43,248 nucleotides of DNA, from the IMG/VR virus record IMGVR_UViG_3300037132_000065, positions 1-43,248 of that record; one strand, written 5' to 3'. Of this stretch, positions 26,101 through 33,657 are shown in pieces (the stretch's first letter is position 1; the number at the start of each line of letters is the position of its first letter). Under the pieces are notes generated by a model. It did not search any database and had not been told where the DNA came from. It saw only the letters and a list, made by a program, of their open reading frames with translations. The stretch is from a virus. The position numbers were made by a program, and so were the translations under genes.

Positions 26101-26474
26101 ATCGCAATGTATGTGTTGCCAGAATAAGTAACCACACTTCCTGGAGAATATGTTGCGTCTTCTAGAATATTCCACTCGGAACCGCTTGGAGCAACTATTT
26201 TGCCGTCTTGGTAGAACCTAACTAGGCTATCCGAAAACTCAAGTAAATATCCTTCTTCATCGTCAATGACAAATTTAAACAGTCTGACTGGAAGATCGTT
26301 TGGAGTTCTTGCAACTAATTCAGTACCTGGACACTTCGTCAAGTTTCCGGCACGAGTAACTTTGAAATTTTCACACTTCTTTAGGGCGATTGGATACTTC
26401 GGGTGATCCGTCTTGCCCCACAACTCAGGAGCAATCTCTCCACCTCCGAATCCTTTTTGAAGGTTAGTAAACAT
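23145..26474 (-). CDS. Tail tubular protein B-like (gp12-type), 1109 aa
   Basis: It opens FTNLQKGFGGGEIAPELWG followed by TDHPKYPIALKKCENF and VTRAGNLTKCPGTELV, a highly typical start of podovirus tail tube/nozzle proteins. The rest is beta-rich with many Tyr, Asn and Gly. At 1109 aa it is longer than T7 gp12 (about 794), so it carries an extra, probably outer, part. It should form the hexameric tail nozzle below the gp11-like ring encoded at 26804. Confidence 0.9.
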   Translation of the reverse strand: MFTNLQKGFGGGEIAPELWGKTDHPKYPIALKKCENFKVTRAGNLTKCPGTELVARTPNDLPVRLFKFVIDDEEGYLLEFSDSLVRFYQDGKIVAPSGSEWNILEDATYSPGSVVTYSGNTYIAIYNQNNDNSNKEPDTHTDYWYQITGTTYELQTNYAQDDLSALKFGQVNGVLYIVHPSYAPMELVFDKDVPGFYFKKVMTIPSIKSDYLQAHVDGYEAGLYEYDYKVTVERLSDGEESFPIPLRYATPKNAIQRLKRDTGGVVPGQLYIITRFSLTFDNITTSEFSGPASLSALQTIIDDAVGIGRILVSQTPYDSETVGPLWMTQWFDQNVGDHAIYFEYVGDWADQSFTLFSFNPIECYNSAGERLGNGLFIAEQTQAGSSGNLNISNIVFDTTNKYIEITTLENSHGSSAEILDNGSQILITGTKIELIDDRVFNVYINGLADNVFKIFTDPSGYGTIPSTISGKIAPTEIKSKNVAAPTGEKPITITLDINRYSIENTYPFQIEYNIYKSVGGVYGFIGSTQGYTFKDTGMTADTTYCPPTYNPVFVTKDDYPSCVESYQQRLCLCATNKKLLGFNASRTGYLENFTTRTNLQSDDAIIHQDLEADAGAKIKHLVNFGFLIVFTDQGEIVLKGDSTGTLTTTNINCTPQTYNGCSDLRPLKINKSVLYSQAQTSLVRDMQVQITPYGYTYIASSEEITLFSKHLVEGYSIKDWDYQRIYDGTVWCARNDGVALGLTYCPEQQLAAWWRRTTQGTFENFCAVIEGIEDAVYAVVKRTIGGTDYRFIERMSSDQWFDVKDSNFLDCSVSYDGRNTSDKTMMLVPPTIGKLWTLNCSENYFPSDTSGGLYQHIKWFIRGADGYLVKCTPVSYIDPKNMTVEVDRFVPDGTNSGSTDNAIYGNMINLATTDWSLAQDIIECSAPIYGATGIAATIDANVVCNPMNLNISDTVSFITMDSNTYAKLPDFGEVIRVGFPYMSSIETLDYDEPKDSYINKKTILKQCSLMLKSSQSFWVGSQDPGDNLSSPQNMPGSNHATDNVFGLTEAKIRDQAGYDSTVDLVTGRVLVNFAGTFTYGAAGFVRSLDPLPLTISALGFTIDAKEMGK

Positions 26475-26795
26475 TTACTTGCTCCCATAAACCTTCTTCG
26501 CAACCTTCTTGAAGTAGTCTTCTTTGGTTTTTGACAAGTCCATCTCTTCGATCTGCAACGTAAATTGACGTTCAGACATGTCTTTGTTTTCATACTGGCT
26601 TACACCAGCAACGTGGCATTCGGCCTCAATTTTAAACTTTGCTCCGACTTCTGGAAGTTCCTTGATACCTAGAATATCCAAAAGCTCGTGGTTAATCGTG
26701 ATACAAGTGCCGTAAGGCCATTTTGGGCGTTCTTTTTCTTCGGCCTCTATGGTTTCTTCTTCGGAGCGTTTATCATCCAGTTCAATGCTTTTCAT
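26475..26795 (-). CDS. Small beta-rich virion accessory protein (capsid staple-like?)
   Basis: ATG 26795 has GAGG at the right distance; a TTG at 26807 is a weaker alternative. After an acidic N-terminus (DDKRSEEETIEAEEKERP) comes a compact domain (PYGTCITINHELLDILGIKE, then KFKIEAECHVAGVSQYENK) that reads like the small barrel proteins sometimes called capsid staple or decoration proteins. The C-terminus is basic. It lies between the two tail tubular genes. The staple assignment is tentative. Confidence 0.5.
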   Translation of the reverse strand: MKSIELDDKRSEEETIEAEEKERPKWPYGTCITINHELLDILGIKELPEVGAKFKIEAECHVAGVSQYENKDMSERQFTLQIEEMDLSKTKEDYFKKVAKKVYGSK

Positions 26796-26803
26796 GTTTA
26801 ACC

Positions 26804-27541
26804 TCAAGGAACGTAATTCGAGCCAACCATCTGGTATCCATGTGAAGTAAAAGCCATTCTAGTCCCAATTCGGCTTCTGGTAAGTTCTCCAATTCGCATG
26901 ATATCCGGTTTGTCTTCCATTGCGTCTCTAGACATTGCCGAATACATTGCGTTTTGGCCCATTTGCAAATTCTTCTCTCTTAGATCAATCATCCCGATCT
27001 GAGAAATGCTTGGAGCGGCCCACCCTGCCAGCATGAGCGAAAACGCGAACACGAAGTCTGCCGGAATGTAAGAAATTCTTGAGAATGCTTGCGTGTACTC
27101 CAAAACAGGAACCATATCACCTTGAGCAACGGTAAAACTTGTCGTTGGAGTAAGCGGAGTACCAGTTAATGCGCTTGAAGGCCCGTGATTCGTTAAAATC
27201 ACACGTCCTTGAGCATCGCTGGACGTAACATAATTTACGACGGTAGTTCGATCATCCAAGTGGCTACCATTCCAGAACCGCCTAACAAACAAGCAATCCG
27301 CTGGATAACGATATTCAAACTGCCATTCTTGATTTGGATTTACAACGATGGGAGAAACATTTGCGTAAACGTGAGCGAAGTTCCAGTTATAACCACGAAG
27401 AACCGATTCCATCCAATGGTCAAACAATTGTCTAAGTGTTTTTGCTTCGCTTGATTGATCGGTATCTAAATCGGAAATTTGCTTTCCTGTACCCATGTGC
27501 ATCAAGGCAAGATTCGCAATATCCGTTTTAGTGTTAGCCAT
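26804..27541 (-). CDS. Tail tubular protein A-like (gp11-type)
   Basis: The N-terminus TDIANLALMHMGTGKQISDL and FDHWMESVLRGYNWNFA match the adaptor that joins portal and nozzle in T7-like podoviruses. The length (245 aa) is only slightly above the usual ~200. It follows a 54-aa gene whose stop overlaps its start, and it precedes the beta-rich accessory protein. Confidence 0.88.
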   Translation of the reverse strand: MANTKTDIANLALMHMGTGKQISDLDTDQSSEAKTLRQLFDHWMESVLRGYNWNFAHVYANVSPIVVNPNQEWQFEYRYPADCLFVRRFWNGSHLDDRTTVVNYVTSSDAQGRVILTNHGPSSALTGTPLTPTTSFTVAQGDMVPVLEYTQAFSRISYIPADFVFAFSLMLAGWAAPSISQIGMIDLREKNLQMGQNAMYSAMSRDAMEDKPDIMRIGELTRSRIGTRMAFTSHGYQMVGSNYVP

Positions 27542-27698
27542 GATAATGCTTTACCTTTGGGGCGTGATGCACTTTACCAGACTTACCAGTCATCCTTATG
27601 GCGGCGGCCACTGATTGTTTCTGAGGATGACCAGCGGCTACCATCTCCTTGATATTTGAGGAGACGGTAGCCTTTGAGGTTCCTTTACGAAGCGGCAT
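27534..27698 (-). CDS. Small basic protein of a recurrent phage family (54 aa)
   Basis: MPLRKGTSKATVSSNIKEMV followed by AAGHPQKQSVAAAIRMTG is the familiar small phage protein with Ser/Thr-rich start and a KQxVAAAI helix, often found among structural genes. A His/Lys-rich tail (KVHHAPKVKHYHG) is added here. It overlaps the start of the gp11-like gene by 8 bases and begins just after the stop of the 218-aa gene with an AAGG site. Confidence 0.7.
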   Translation of the reverse strand: MPLRKGTSKATVSSNIKEMVAAGHPQKQSVAAAIRMTGKSGKVHHAPKVKHYHG

Positions 27699-27699
27699 A

Positions 27700-28356
27700 T
27701 CAAACCTTCGTTTCGGTCAAGTTACGCATCTGAACCTTGATAACATTCTTGACTCGTTCTCGGCCTTGAACGCGCTTTTCAGCTTCGTTCCATTGATTAA
27801 GAAGACTTGCATCGTTGCACTTGTTAACCATCTTAATGGCCTCGTCTTCCGAAAGACGAGAAATATTACTAACAATGTGTTGTTGAGTATCAACATCTCC
27901 AACGGACGTTGTTTGCGCTCCCATGACATTAGGAATCAATCGAGCTTCTTCTTCTTCTGGAAGTGTCTCTCTCTTGCTAATGTTAGGAACACAATTACGA
28001 GGCGCAGGTTCCATCCAATCAGGTGCGTATTCAAAAAATTTCAGGAACCGATCCTTGTCTTCCTTACTCCACCTTGCGCAAGAAGGGCTTTTCTGAAGCG
28101 TGAACCTTCTATATTCAAGCTCCGTCATGTCCTTCTTCTCGTTGTCGCTTACTGGAACCCCCAAGTGAGTAATCAACCGTTCTTTGATTGGTTTCTTCGT
28201 CTGGGGATCAACTTCTAAATCCGAATCGGCTTCGTGGATAACTAGGGTATCAGGGATTTCAAAGATATCCCCTCCGTGAAGCATTCGGCAAAATCGTTCT
28301 GCGCGAGGATATCCCTTCTTATCGGCCGTGGGCCACTCTTTTACTCGTACAAGCAT
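27700..28356 (-). CDS. Conserved hypothetical late protein (218 aa)
   Basis: It follows the capsid-gene terminator and an AAGGAG site. The first half is mixed and charged (MLVRVKEWPTADKKGYPRAE), and the second half is helical (SEDEAIKMVNKCNDASLLNQ, then ERVKNVIKVQMRNL). It lies where a head-completion or connector protein would be encoded, but I cannot match it to one. Confidence 0.6.
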   Translation of the reverse strand: MLVRVKEWPTADKKGYPRAERFCRMLHGGDIFEIPDTLVIHEADSDLEVDPQTKKPIKERLITHLGVPVSDNEKKDMTELEYRRFTLQKSPSCARWSKEDKDRFLKFFEYAPDWMEPAPRNCVPNISKRETLPEEEEARLIPNVMGAQTTSVGDVDTQQHIVSNISRLSEDEAIKMVNKCNDASLLNQWNEAEKRVQGRERVKNVIKVQMRNLTETKV

Positions 28357-28369
28357 GGATTGTCTCCTT

Positions 28370-28406
28370 AAAAATTTGGAGGGATGGCTGTGATTTCCAT
28401 CCCTCC
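28370..28406 (-). terminator. Rho-independent terminator after the capsid genes
   Basis: On the minus strand GGAGGGATGG pairs perfectly with CCATCCCTCC around a 9-base loop, followed by AAATTTTT. It lies between the cement-like gene (ends 28428) and the next gene (starts 28356), so it may lower expression of the tail genes relative to the capsid genes. Confidence 0.85.
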
Positions 28407-28427
28407 GTTACATACATGCCATTCTTT

Positions 28428-28910
28428 TTAGGGAATGTAATTCGCGGCGTGAGTATAAGTCTGAGTAAACTCGGCCTCGTTCATCAGGTACGCATTGACC
28501 GTGATCGAGTTACCAGCCGCAATCGCCTTCATACCGATGAACTCCTGACTGACCCGATTAGGATCAATCGTCAAAAAGATGTTCCCGCCGCCAACAACCC
28601 CAGCAACTGCGGCAGTCTGTTCGACTCCGGGAGTCAAACGAGAATCGGTGTTAGCCATAGCACCAGTGGTTCTGATAACCGTAGGATTAGAAGTAAGCGC
28701 GGCATTATCAGCCGAAATTACTTGGAATTCAATGGTATCAGAAGCATTGGCCGCAAACGTCTTCGGGAAAACTCCAAACCCAATTTCAGTTCCGTTTTCA
28801 GCATGTCGAGAAGCAACAGCCAAATCAACGGAATAGGTCGAAAGTACCGTCCCGGTAATGGTAGTGCTGGACGACCAAACTTGAAGTTGAGCATCAAGAC
28901 CTGTACTCAT
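28428..28910 (-). CDS. Bbp16-like capsid cement protein
   Basis: Ser/Thr/Ala-rich beta protein (160 aa), starting LDAQLQVWSSSTTITGTVLS and containing SDTIEFQVISADNAALTS and IDPNRVSQEFIGMKAIAAG. This agrees with capsid cement proteins of the BPP-1 Bbp16 type (usually 140-170 aa). The gene directly follows the major capsid gene, with an AAGGAG site and a stable hairpin between them. It probably stabilises the capsid on its outside. Confidence 0.7.
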   Translation of the reverse strand: MSTGLDAQLQVWSSSTTITGTVLSTYSVDLAVASRHAENGTEIGFGVFPKTFAANASDTIEFQVISADNAALTSNPTVIRTTGAMANTDSRLTPGVEQTAAVAGVVGGGNIFLTIDPNRVSQEFIGMKAIAAGNSITVNAYLMNEAEFTQTYTHAANYIP

Positions 28911-28934
28911 GATTTTCTCCTTGGAGCGGGTATC

Positions 28935-28956
28935 GGAGGGTTCCGAAGAACCCTCC
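28935..28956 (-). other. UUCG-capped hairpin between capsid and cement genes
   Basis: On the minus strand GGAGGGTTC-TTCG-GAACCCTCC makes a perfect 9-bp stem with a UUCG tetraloop, with no T-run after it. It may be an RNA-processing or stability element that sets the ratio of capsid to cement protein, not a terminator. Confidence 0.65.
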
Positions 28957-28963
28957 AGGTTTA

Positions 28964-30028
28964 TTACAACGCGAGAAGGTTGGATTCAGTAAGAAGAATC
29001 TGGTCAACGATTCCGTAAGGAACACCGTTGTATTCCCACTCCCAACGAGGATGGTAAGCCCCGGCCATACCTTCTTTTGCGTAACCAGCACCTTGAACCG
29101 TAACACTCTTGATTTGGTGCCTCAGGTTACGTTGAACCGTACGGGGACCGAAGAAATAATACGTCGGTTTCGTGGTTTCCACGCCTTCTTCAGGAGGAAG
29201 ATTTGTGTCTTCAGGCAATCTGGACTGGGCTTCGTCCATGTAGAACGCAATATCGGCTCCGTTCTGAGAATTCAAGAGCGGAACGTCAATGTCACCGATA
29301 CGAACCACATGCCGCCAATCAGCCAAGAAAAGTCCAAAGTCCATCGTGAATTCATCTTCGTACATCGCCAAGTTACCAACAGCATTTCCGCTGGCGTTGA
29401 TTGCGTTGTTTACTGGACGAAGACCCCAATCACGATGATGAATCCCAGCAATGGAACCCTTTGGGAAAATACCCGTCAATGCGTACTCGTTAAGACCGAG
29501 CAACCAAACGGACGTGTTGGTATTAGCGGTACCACCGGCAGACAAAACGTTCTGTGAGTTTGGAGCGCCGCTCTTGGCGGAGAAACGCATCGACAGACCG
29601 TTAATATCCGAAGGATTCGCGCCACGATTTCCATAGAACCAAAGGTAAGCAAACTTTCGGCCCATTGCGCGAAGACGACCCTGGGCTTGACGAACACGGT
29701 AACTTTGAGGATCGCCGCCATAGTTGGCAACGTCTTCGTCGATCTTCACCCAGTCTTTTAACTGAGCGCAAGTCTCTTCGATTTGAGCAGAAGTCCCGTA
29801 TTGCGCGTCAACGCCTTGATTCAAAATACGAGTGGAAGGCATGGGGCATGACGTTTCAACGGAAGCTTGGTGAGAACGAGCTTGATTGGTTTCAATGAAA
29901 GAAAGCAACCGAAGCAAAGCGTTGGATTGAGAAAGAGCATAGATGTAAGGCAAAAGTTTGCCCGAAGCATCCCGCTCCTTGGCGATATCAACAATCGTAG
30001 GGTTTGAAGTACTAAGTGCAGTAGTCAT
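28964..30028 (-). CDS. Major capsid protein
   Basis: 354 aa, with an AGGAGATAAAC site. The start TTALSTSNPTIVDIAKERDA and the middle (CAQLKDWVKIDEDVANYGGD, YLWFYGNRGANPSDINGLSM) fit an HK97-fold capsid protein of the BPP-1-like podovirus group. It is encoded after the scaffold and before the cement protein, in the usual head gene order. Confidence comes from order and style as well as length. Confidence 0.85.
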   Translation of the reverse strand: MTTALSTSNPTIVDIAKERDASGKLLPYIYALSQSNALLRLLSFIETNQARSHQASVETSCPMPSTRILNQGVDAQYGTSAQIEETCAQLKDWVKIDEDVANYGGDPQSYRVRQAQGRLRAMGRKFAYLWFYGNRGANPSDINGLSMRFSAKSGAPNSQNVLSAGGTANTNTSVWLLGLNEYALTGIFPKGSIAGIHHRDWGLRPVNNAINASGNAVGNLAMYEDEFTMDFGLFLADWRHVVRIGDIDVPLLNSQNGADIAFYMDEAQSRLPEDTNLPPEEGVETTKPTYYFFGPRTVQRNLRHQIKSVTVQGAGYAKEGMAGAYHPRWEWEYNGVPYGIVDQILLTESNLLAL

Positions 30029-30042
30029 TGTTTATCTCCTGA

Positions 30043-30759
30043 TTATGAATTGTACGAAACTTTCATGGGGTCGTAGTTTAATCCGTAGGCTTTTTCCCCA
30101 ATAGTTTTCGGTTCGACTTTCGGAGGATCAGGCTTTTCTCCCATGTGTAACACGGAATCACCTGACGCCTCAGCGAATTTAACCAACCCTTTAACAATTT
30201 CAGGGTGGTGAAAGAAGAAGTTAACTTTTACTTCGGACTCATAAAACGTATCGCCGAACAAAGTTTTAAGCGACCGTTCTACAAGTTGACTGGTACGATT
30301 CAAGTTATCTCCGCCAAGTTTCGGATCGGATTTAACGGAATTGTCCCATTCTGCTTGTTGGGCCTTGATGCGAGAATCTCCAAAGGCCGCAACTTCCCGA
30401 AACGTATTGAACTTGGAATCCATCTCTCCTTGAACGGCGGTGATTGGCTGTTTGCCATCCACGGCAGTTTTAGAAGCTTTACCAAGCCATTCGTTGAGGA
30501 ATCCTTTTTCAACGTCATTGATTCCTTCGGGCATTTTCAACTGTTTAACATCAGCAAACAACTCAGGTGCCTTAACGGCAGGCGTTTCCGCTGGTTTAGG
30601 AGCGGGTTTTTCTTCGGTTCCGGAGGCAGGAGGCGCGGCAACAGGCGGCGCAACTTGTGCGGCAGGAGCAGGAGTGGGTTCTGCAACCTTGGGTTGTTCA
30701 ACAGCCGGAGGTGTTGCGGGTGCTTGTGCGCTTCCGGTTGTGTTATTCGGTGTTTCCAT
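30043..30759 (-). CDS. Scaffolding-like protein (238 aa)
   Basis: The first ~70 residues are Pro/Ala/Glu low complexity (PAPAAQVAPPVAAPPASGTE), typical of a flexible scaffold N-terminus. The rest is helical and charged (NDVEKGFLNEWLGKASK, SQLVERSLKTLFGDTFYE). It sits immediately before the major capsid gene. A protease role is not seen. Confidence 0.65.
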   Translation of the reverse strand: METPNNTTGSAQAPATPPAVEQPKVAEPTPAPAAQVAPPVAAPPASGTEEKPAPKPAETPAVKAPELFADVKQLKMPEGINDVEKGFLNEWLGKASKTAVDGKQPITAVQGEMDSKFNTFREVAAFGDSRIKAQQAEWDNSVKSDPKLGGDNLNRTSQLVERSLKTLFGDTFYESEVKVNFFFHHPEIVKGLVKFAEASGDSVLHMGEKPDPPKVEPKTIGEKAYGLNYDPMKVSYNS

Positions 30760-30761
30760 AG

Positions 30762-31130
30762 TTATGTTTTACCTCTTTTAAAATGTTCGTCAAGCTGTTT
30801 TTGTTCTACGCCTCGTTCTGTGTTCTCAATATCTTGGCGTTGTTTTGCCTCAAAAATCATTGAAATCCAAGGATTTGCTCCAAACCAGAATGATATCTTG
30901 TTCTTTATATTCTGAGCGCATCCTTGTCTTGCAACTTTAGCAGACATTTCTTGCCCGTTTTTATCGAAACAATCCTGGTACAAGCCAAATTCTTCCATCA
31001 ATTCATACAACACTTGACGGCCTTGGGGAGTAGATAAAACACTTTCCCATGCTTCTTTTAGGCGTCTGTTGCGCTTTCCAAGTAGACGTTCTTCCATTGC
31101 TATTTTGGCTTTGTTACTGTCTTCGTTCAT
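30762..31130 (-). CDS. Bbp19-like small head protein (122 aa)
   Basis: Helical protein with the TPQGRQVLYELMEEFGLYQD segment and ARQGCAQNIKNKISFWFGA, which agrees with the Bbp19-like proteins found between portal and scaffold in BPP-1-type phages. It overlaps the portal stop by ATGA, so it is coupled to the portal. Confidence 0.6.
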   Translation of the reverse strand: MNEDSNKAKIAMEERLLGKRNRRLKEAWESVLSTPQGRQVLYELMEEFGLYQDCFDKNGQEMSAKVARQGCAQNIKNKISFWFGANPWISMIFEAKQRQDIENTERGVEQKQLDEHFKRGKT

Positions 31131-32866
31131 TGCGGAGCCTCGCTAGCCGTAGCTTGGGCTTGTGCCATATCTTTTTGACCTTTTCCAATTTGAGGCATGG
31201 CCTGAGCTTGCATAGCGGCAGAACGTTGTTTGGCTTTTTGATCTCGCTCTTGTTTAACTTGAGCGGGGTCTTTAAATACCTTCAAATTAACACCGCTTGC
31301 AATGAAATAACGTTTTGCCATTTCATCTCGGTCGATGGTATCCAGAACGCTTTCGGCCGCACCGGCGGCTTGCTCTACATTTACCACGCTTTGAATAAAC
31401 GCCACGCCTTTTTCATAAGGCGTCGTTTCAGTCAACTTCAAAGCCATCGCCACTCGAGACACAAGATTCCATTTAAGATTTTTCCCTTGTAACTTTTTTG
31501 GAGGTGGTGGTATTTCACCTTGGCGCCATAATATTCCGAAAATATACGAGAACATCGGCTTAAGCCAATCGTGTTCAAAGTTTCCGTACACGGGGGCCAG
31601 GATGTTGTAATTCTCCTGAATCCGTTGGAGCCAATATGTCGCCGTTTCGGGTTGCGTTTTCATTGCCGATTCATTCGCAATCATCCGGATAATATCAGAG
31701 AAGCAAGTCTTATCAATGCGCTGTTTAAGTTCCATGATCTTGTCTTTAATCGCGGCAAGATCAGGTTTAATCTGGTACTGAGGACGGATACCAGTTTGAG
31801 CATCTGACGCACTTGGGGCAGTAACCAAGAACCCTGGCGTTGTACCCATTGGATATTGACCCGTAGTAGGTGGCGCAACCATCGGTGGTTCAATCATCTT
31901 CTCGCAAGCGTTGTTCCACATACCATTGGTCTTGAAAATCTCCTTAACGTCACCGATGGCCTTTCGGCCAGGACCATCAATACCATAAGCGTCTGTTGGT
32001 TGGCGAAACCACCTAAATACGAACACTGGGAATTCATCGAATCCGCGACATTGCAGAATGCGTTTTTCCCCTGAATTTCGAAGGTAATAGGTAGCTTTGT
32101 AACGTTTAAATTCAGAACGATATTTGGCTTTATTTTCGTTGTAGTCAAGGTTTGGTTCAACAACCCACACCACATCAAACGGAATTTCTCGTTGCTTGGG
32201 ATCGTCCCATGCGTGTTTTAACGCGCTTCCCAAGTTTGAAGTGTCCGGCGATCCGTCCGAATTTTTCTCGCAAAATTTGCCTATGATCTGCCTAACCTTC
32301 ATCCTCGTTTCAAAGATAAACGTATCCACTTGACCAAGATCGTTATTTGAGCAATAAAACGATCCAATCGGAAAAACCGTAAACTTGCAGTGGTGCTTGA
32401 AATCTTCTTCGATCATCATTGCCGAAGTAAGAAACCTTGAACCCATGCGGTAAAATGTTGGGACTTCTTGGTAAAAGTTGGAGTTCTGAAACACGAATTT
32501 AAACTTCTGATTTACGATGTGGCACCAATTTATGGTGTCGATATCATCCATAAGGTCTTCATCTTCGGGTTCAGTAACATGCCATTCAGAATTTTCGGGA
32601 GTAATTCCAGTACACAATCCGGCCATAAGATCATCAAACGCCTGAAACGGGTATGAAGTAATTTTAATATCGTCAAAATCTGGATATCCAGCAGTTGCTG
32701 GACTCCAAATAACCAAGTGAGGATCAAGCAAATGCTGTATTTCTTCCCAAGTGTCTTGATAAGGAGACCGTTGGGTAAGCAAATACGAACGAAGTACTTC
32801 CAAACGCGAGTATTCGCTATATTGCTTCTGTTCGTCTGGCTGAGTAATAATCTCTTTATTTTCCAC
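31127..32866 (-). CDS. Portal (head-tail connector) protein
   Basis: 579 aa, as expected for a podovirus head-tail connector (PF12236 type). Seen: RLEVLRSYLLTQRSPYQDTW, the FDDLMAGLCTGITPENSEWH segment, VFVFRWFRQPTDAYGIDGPG, and a helical end with a Gln/Ala-rich tail. The start is GTG 32866, overlapping the end of the small upstream gene by 11 bases, which suggests coupling. It should form the dodecameric DNA gate. Confidence 0.93.
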   Translation of the reverse strand: MENKEIITQPDEQKQYSEYSRLEVLRSYLLTQRSPYQDTWEEIQHLLDPHLVIWSPATAGYPDFDDIKITSYPFQAFDDLMAGLCTGITPENSEWHVTEPEDEDLMDDIDTINWCHIVNQKFKFVFQNSNFYQEVPTFYRMGSRFLTSAMMIEEDFKHHCKFTVFPIGSFYCSNNDLGQVDTFIFETRMKVRQIIGKFCEKNSDGSPDTSNLGSALKHAWDDPKQREIPFDVVWVVEPNLDYNENKAKYRSEFKRYKATYYLRNSGEKRILQCRGFDEFPVFVFRWFRQPTDAYGIDGPGRKAIGDVKEIFKTNGMWNNACEKMIEPPMVAPPTTGQYPMGTTPGFLVTAPSASDAQTGIRPQYQIKPDLAAIKDKIMELKQRIDKTCFSDIIRMIANESAMKTQPETATYWLQRIQENYNILAPVYGNFEHDWLKPMFSYIFGILWRQGEIPPPPKKLQGKNLKWNLVSRVAMALKLTETTPYEKGVAFIQSVVNVEQAAGAAESVLDTIDRDEMAKRYFIASGVNLKVFKDPAQVKQERDQKAKQRSAAMQAQAMPQIGKGQKDMAQAQATASEAPQ

Positions 32867-33146
32867 CTAAGCTTCCCTTCAGTCCGCCAAGAGTGGAAAA
32901 GTTAATGGCGTTCGTATAAGGAGAATTTGCAGTAGCTATTTGTTGATTGATTTGCTCTTGCTGTTGACGGACTTGAATCATTGCGGGTTGAAGTTGTTCT
33001 TGTCTAAGTTCTTTGTTTTTTGCATTAATGGCGTCTTGCTCTTGCTCGGCGGTTTCTGCAAGAGCGTCTTTTTGTTCTTTTGCGGATTGGGCAGACGAAT
33101 AAGCTTTAATCCCGTAACTAATTGCCATCAATGCAAGAGAAAACAT
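32856..33146 (-). CDS. Small coiled-coil protein upstream of portal (96 aa)
   Basis: N-terminal hydrophobic stretch MFSLALMAISYGIKAYSSA, then a Gln/Glu/Ala coiled coil (EQEQDAINAKNKELRQEQLQ) and a Gly-rich end (LGGLKGSLGGK). It has a strong AGGAGGATAAA site. The Gln/Glu coil plus Gly end is common in small head or ejection-associated proteins, but I cannot name it. A structured-RNA candidate lies just upstream. Confidence 0.6.
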   Translation of the reverse strand: MFSLALMAISYGIKAYSSAQSAKEQKDALAETAEQEQDAINAKNKELRQEQLQPAMIQVRQQQEQINQQIATANSPYTNAINFSTLGGLKGSLGGK

Positions 33147-33173
33147 TTTATCCTCCTAAAGGGATACCCCGCC

Positions 33174-33257
33174 ATTCTGAAACGATCACTTCGTCATCCG
33201 TCATGGTCTTGAAGGAATCCGAACTGCGTCCATGCCGCAATTCAACCGTTTCAGAAT
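33174..33257 (-). ncRNA. Candidate structured RNA (three-way junction-like) before the portal operon
   Basis: On the minus strand ATTCTGAAACG (33257-33247) pairs perfectly over 11 bases with CGTTTCAGAAT (33184-33174). Inside it, GAATTGCG (33243-33236) pairs with CGCAGTTC (33228-33221) over 8 bases with one G-U, loop GCATGGA. A third, weaker CTTC/GAAG helix is possible in the remaining part. It lies 28 bases before the start codon at 33146. A small ORF-like frame crosses it, so a decayed gene is the main alternative. Confidence 0.4.
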
Positions 33258-33333
33258 CGGGCGGGGGCTACGCCCAGTATTGCCTTACGGCGAGTCGATT
33301 TCGGTTTTGCCGTTCCTACATCGAGTCGAACAC

Positions 33334-33594
33334 TTATTTCGTATTACCTGAAATCCACATCCAAACAAACGCAATCAAAGCCGCAATTCCAGACCCTACC
33401 AATCCCCAAGCACCAGACTTAACCCTTAATTGCGCTTCCGCAATTTGAAGCTTGTTAAGACGGTTATAAATTTCGGCGTCTTTTGCGGATTGGTTTTGCT
33501 CAATCCTTTGAACAGTCGAGTCTATTCTATCAAGCGTCTTGTTTAAGTAAAGACGTTGTTCTTTCCAGTCGCAACCTTCGTGTTCGTCCGGCAT
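33334..33594 (-). CDS. Coiled coil plus membrane anchor (XhlA/holin-accessory-like), 86 aa
   Basis: The N-terminal part is soluble and charged (CDWKEQRLYLNKTLDRIDST, then VQRIEQNQSAKDAEIYNRLN), a coiled coil. The C-terminus is one hydrophobic helix (WGLVGSGIAALIAFVWMWI) with a short tail. This is the architecture of XhlA-type lysis accessory proteins. It sits away from the lysis cluster, in the late operon. The ribosome site is weak (AAGGG). Lysis is one idea; a virion membrane protein is another. Confidence 0.55.
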   Translation of the reverse strand: MPDEHEGCDWKEQRLYLNKTLDRIDSTVQRIEQNQSAKDAEIYNRLNKLQIAEAQLRVKSGAWGLVGSGIAALIAFVWMWISGNTK

Positions 33595-33657
33595 AGGTCA
33601 ACCCTTGTGATGTTGTATTTTACTTAACGTTTTGTCGATGAACATCACCAACTCCAT

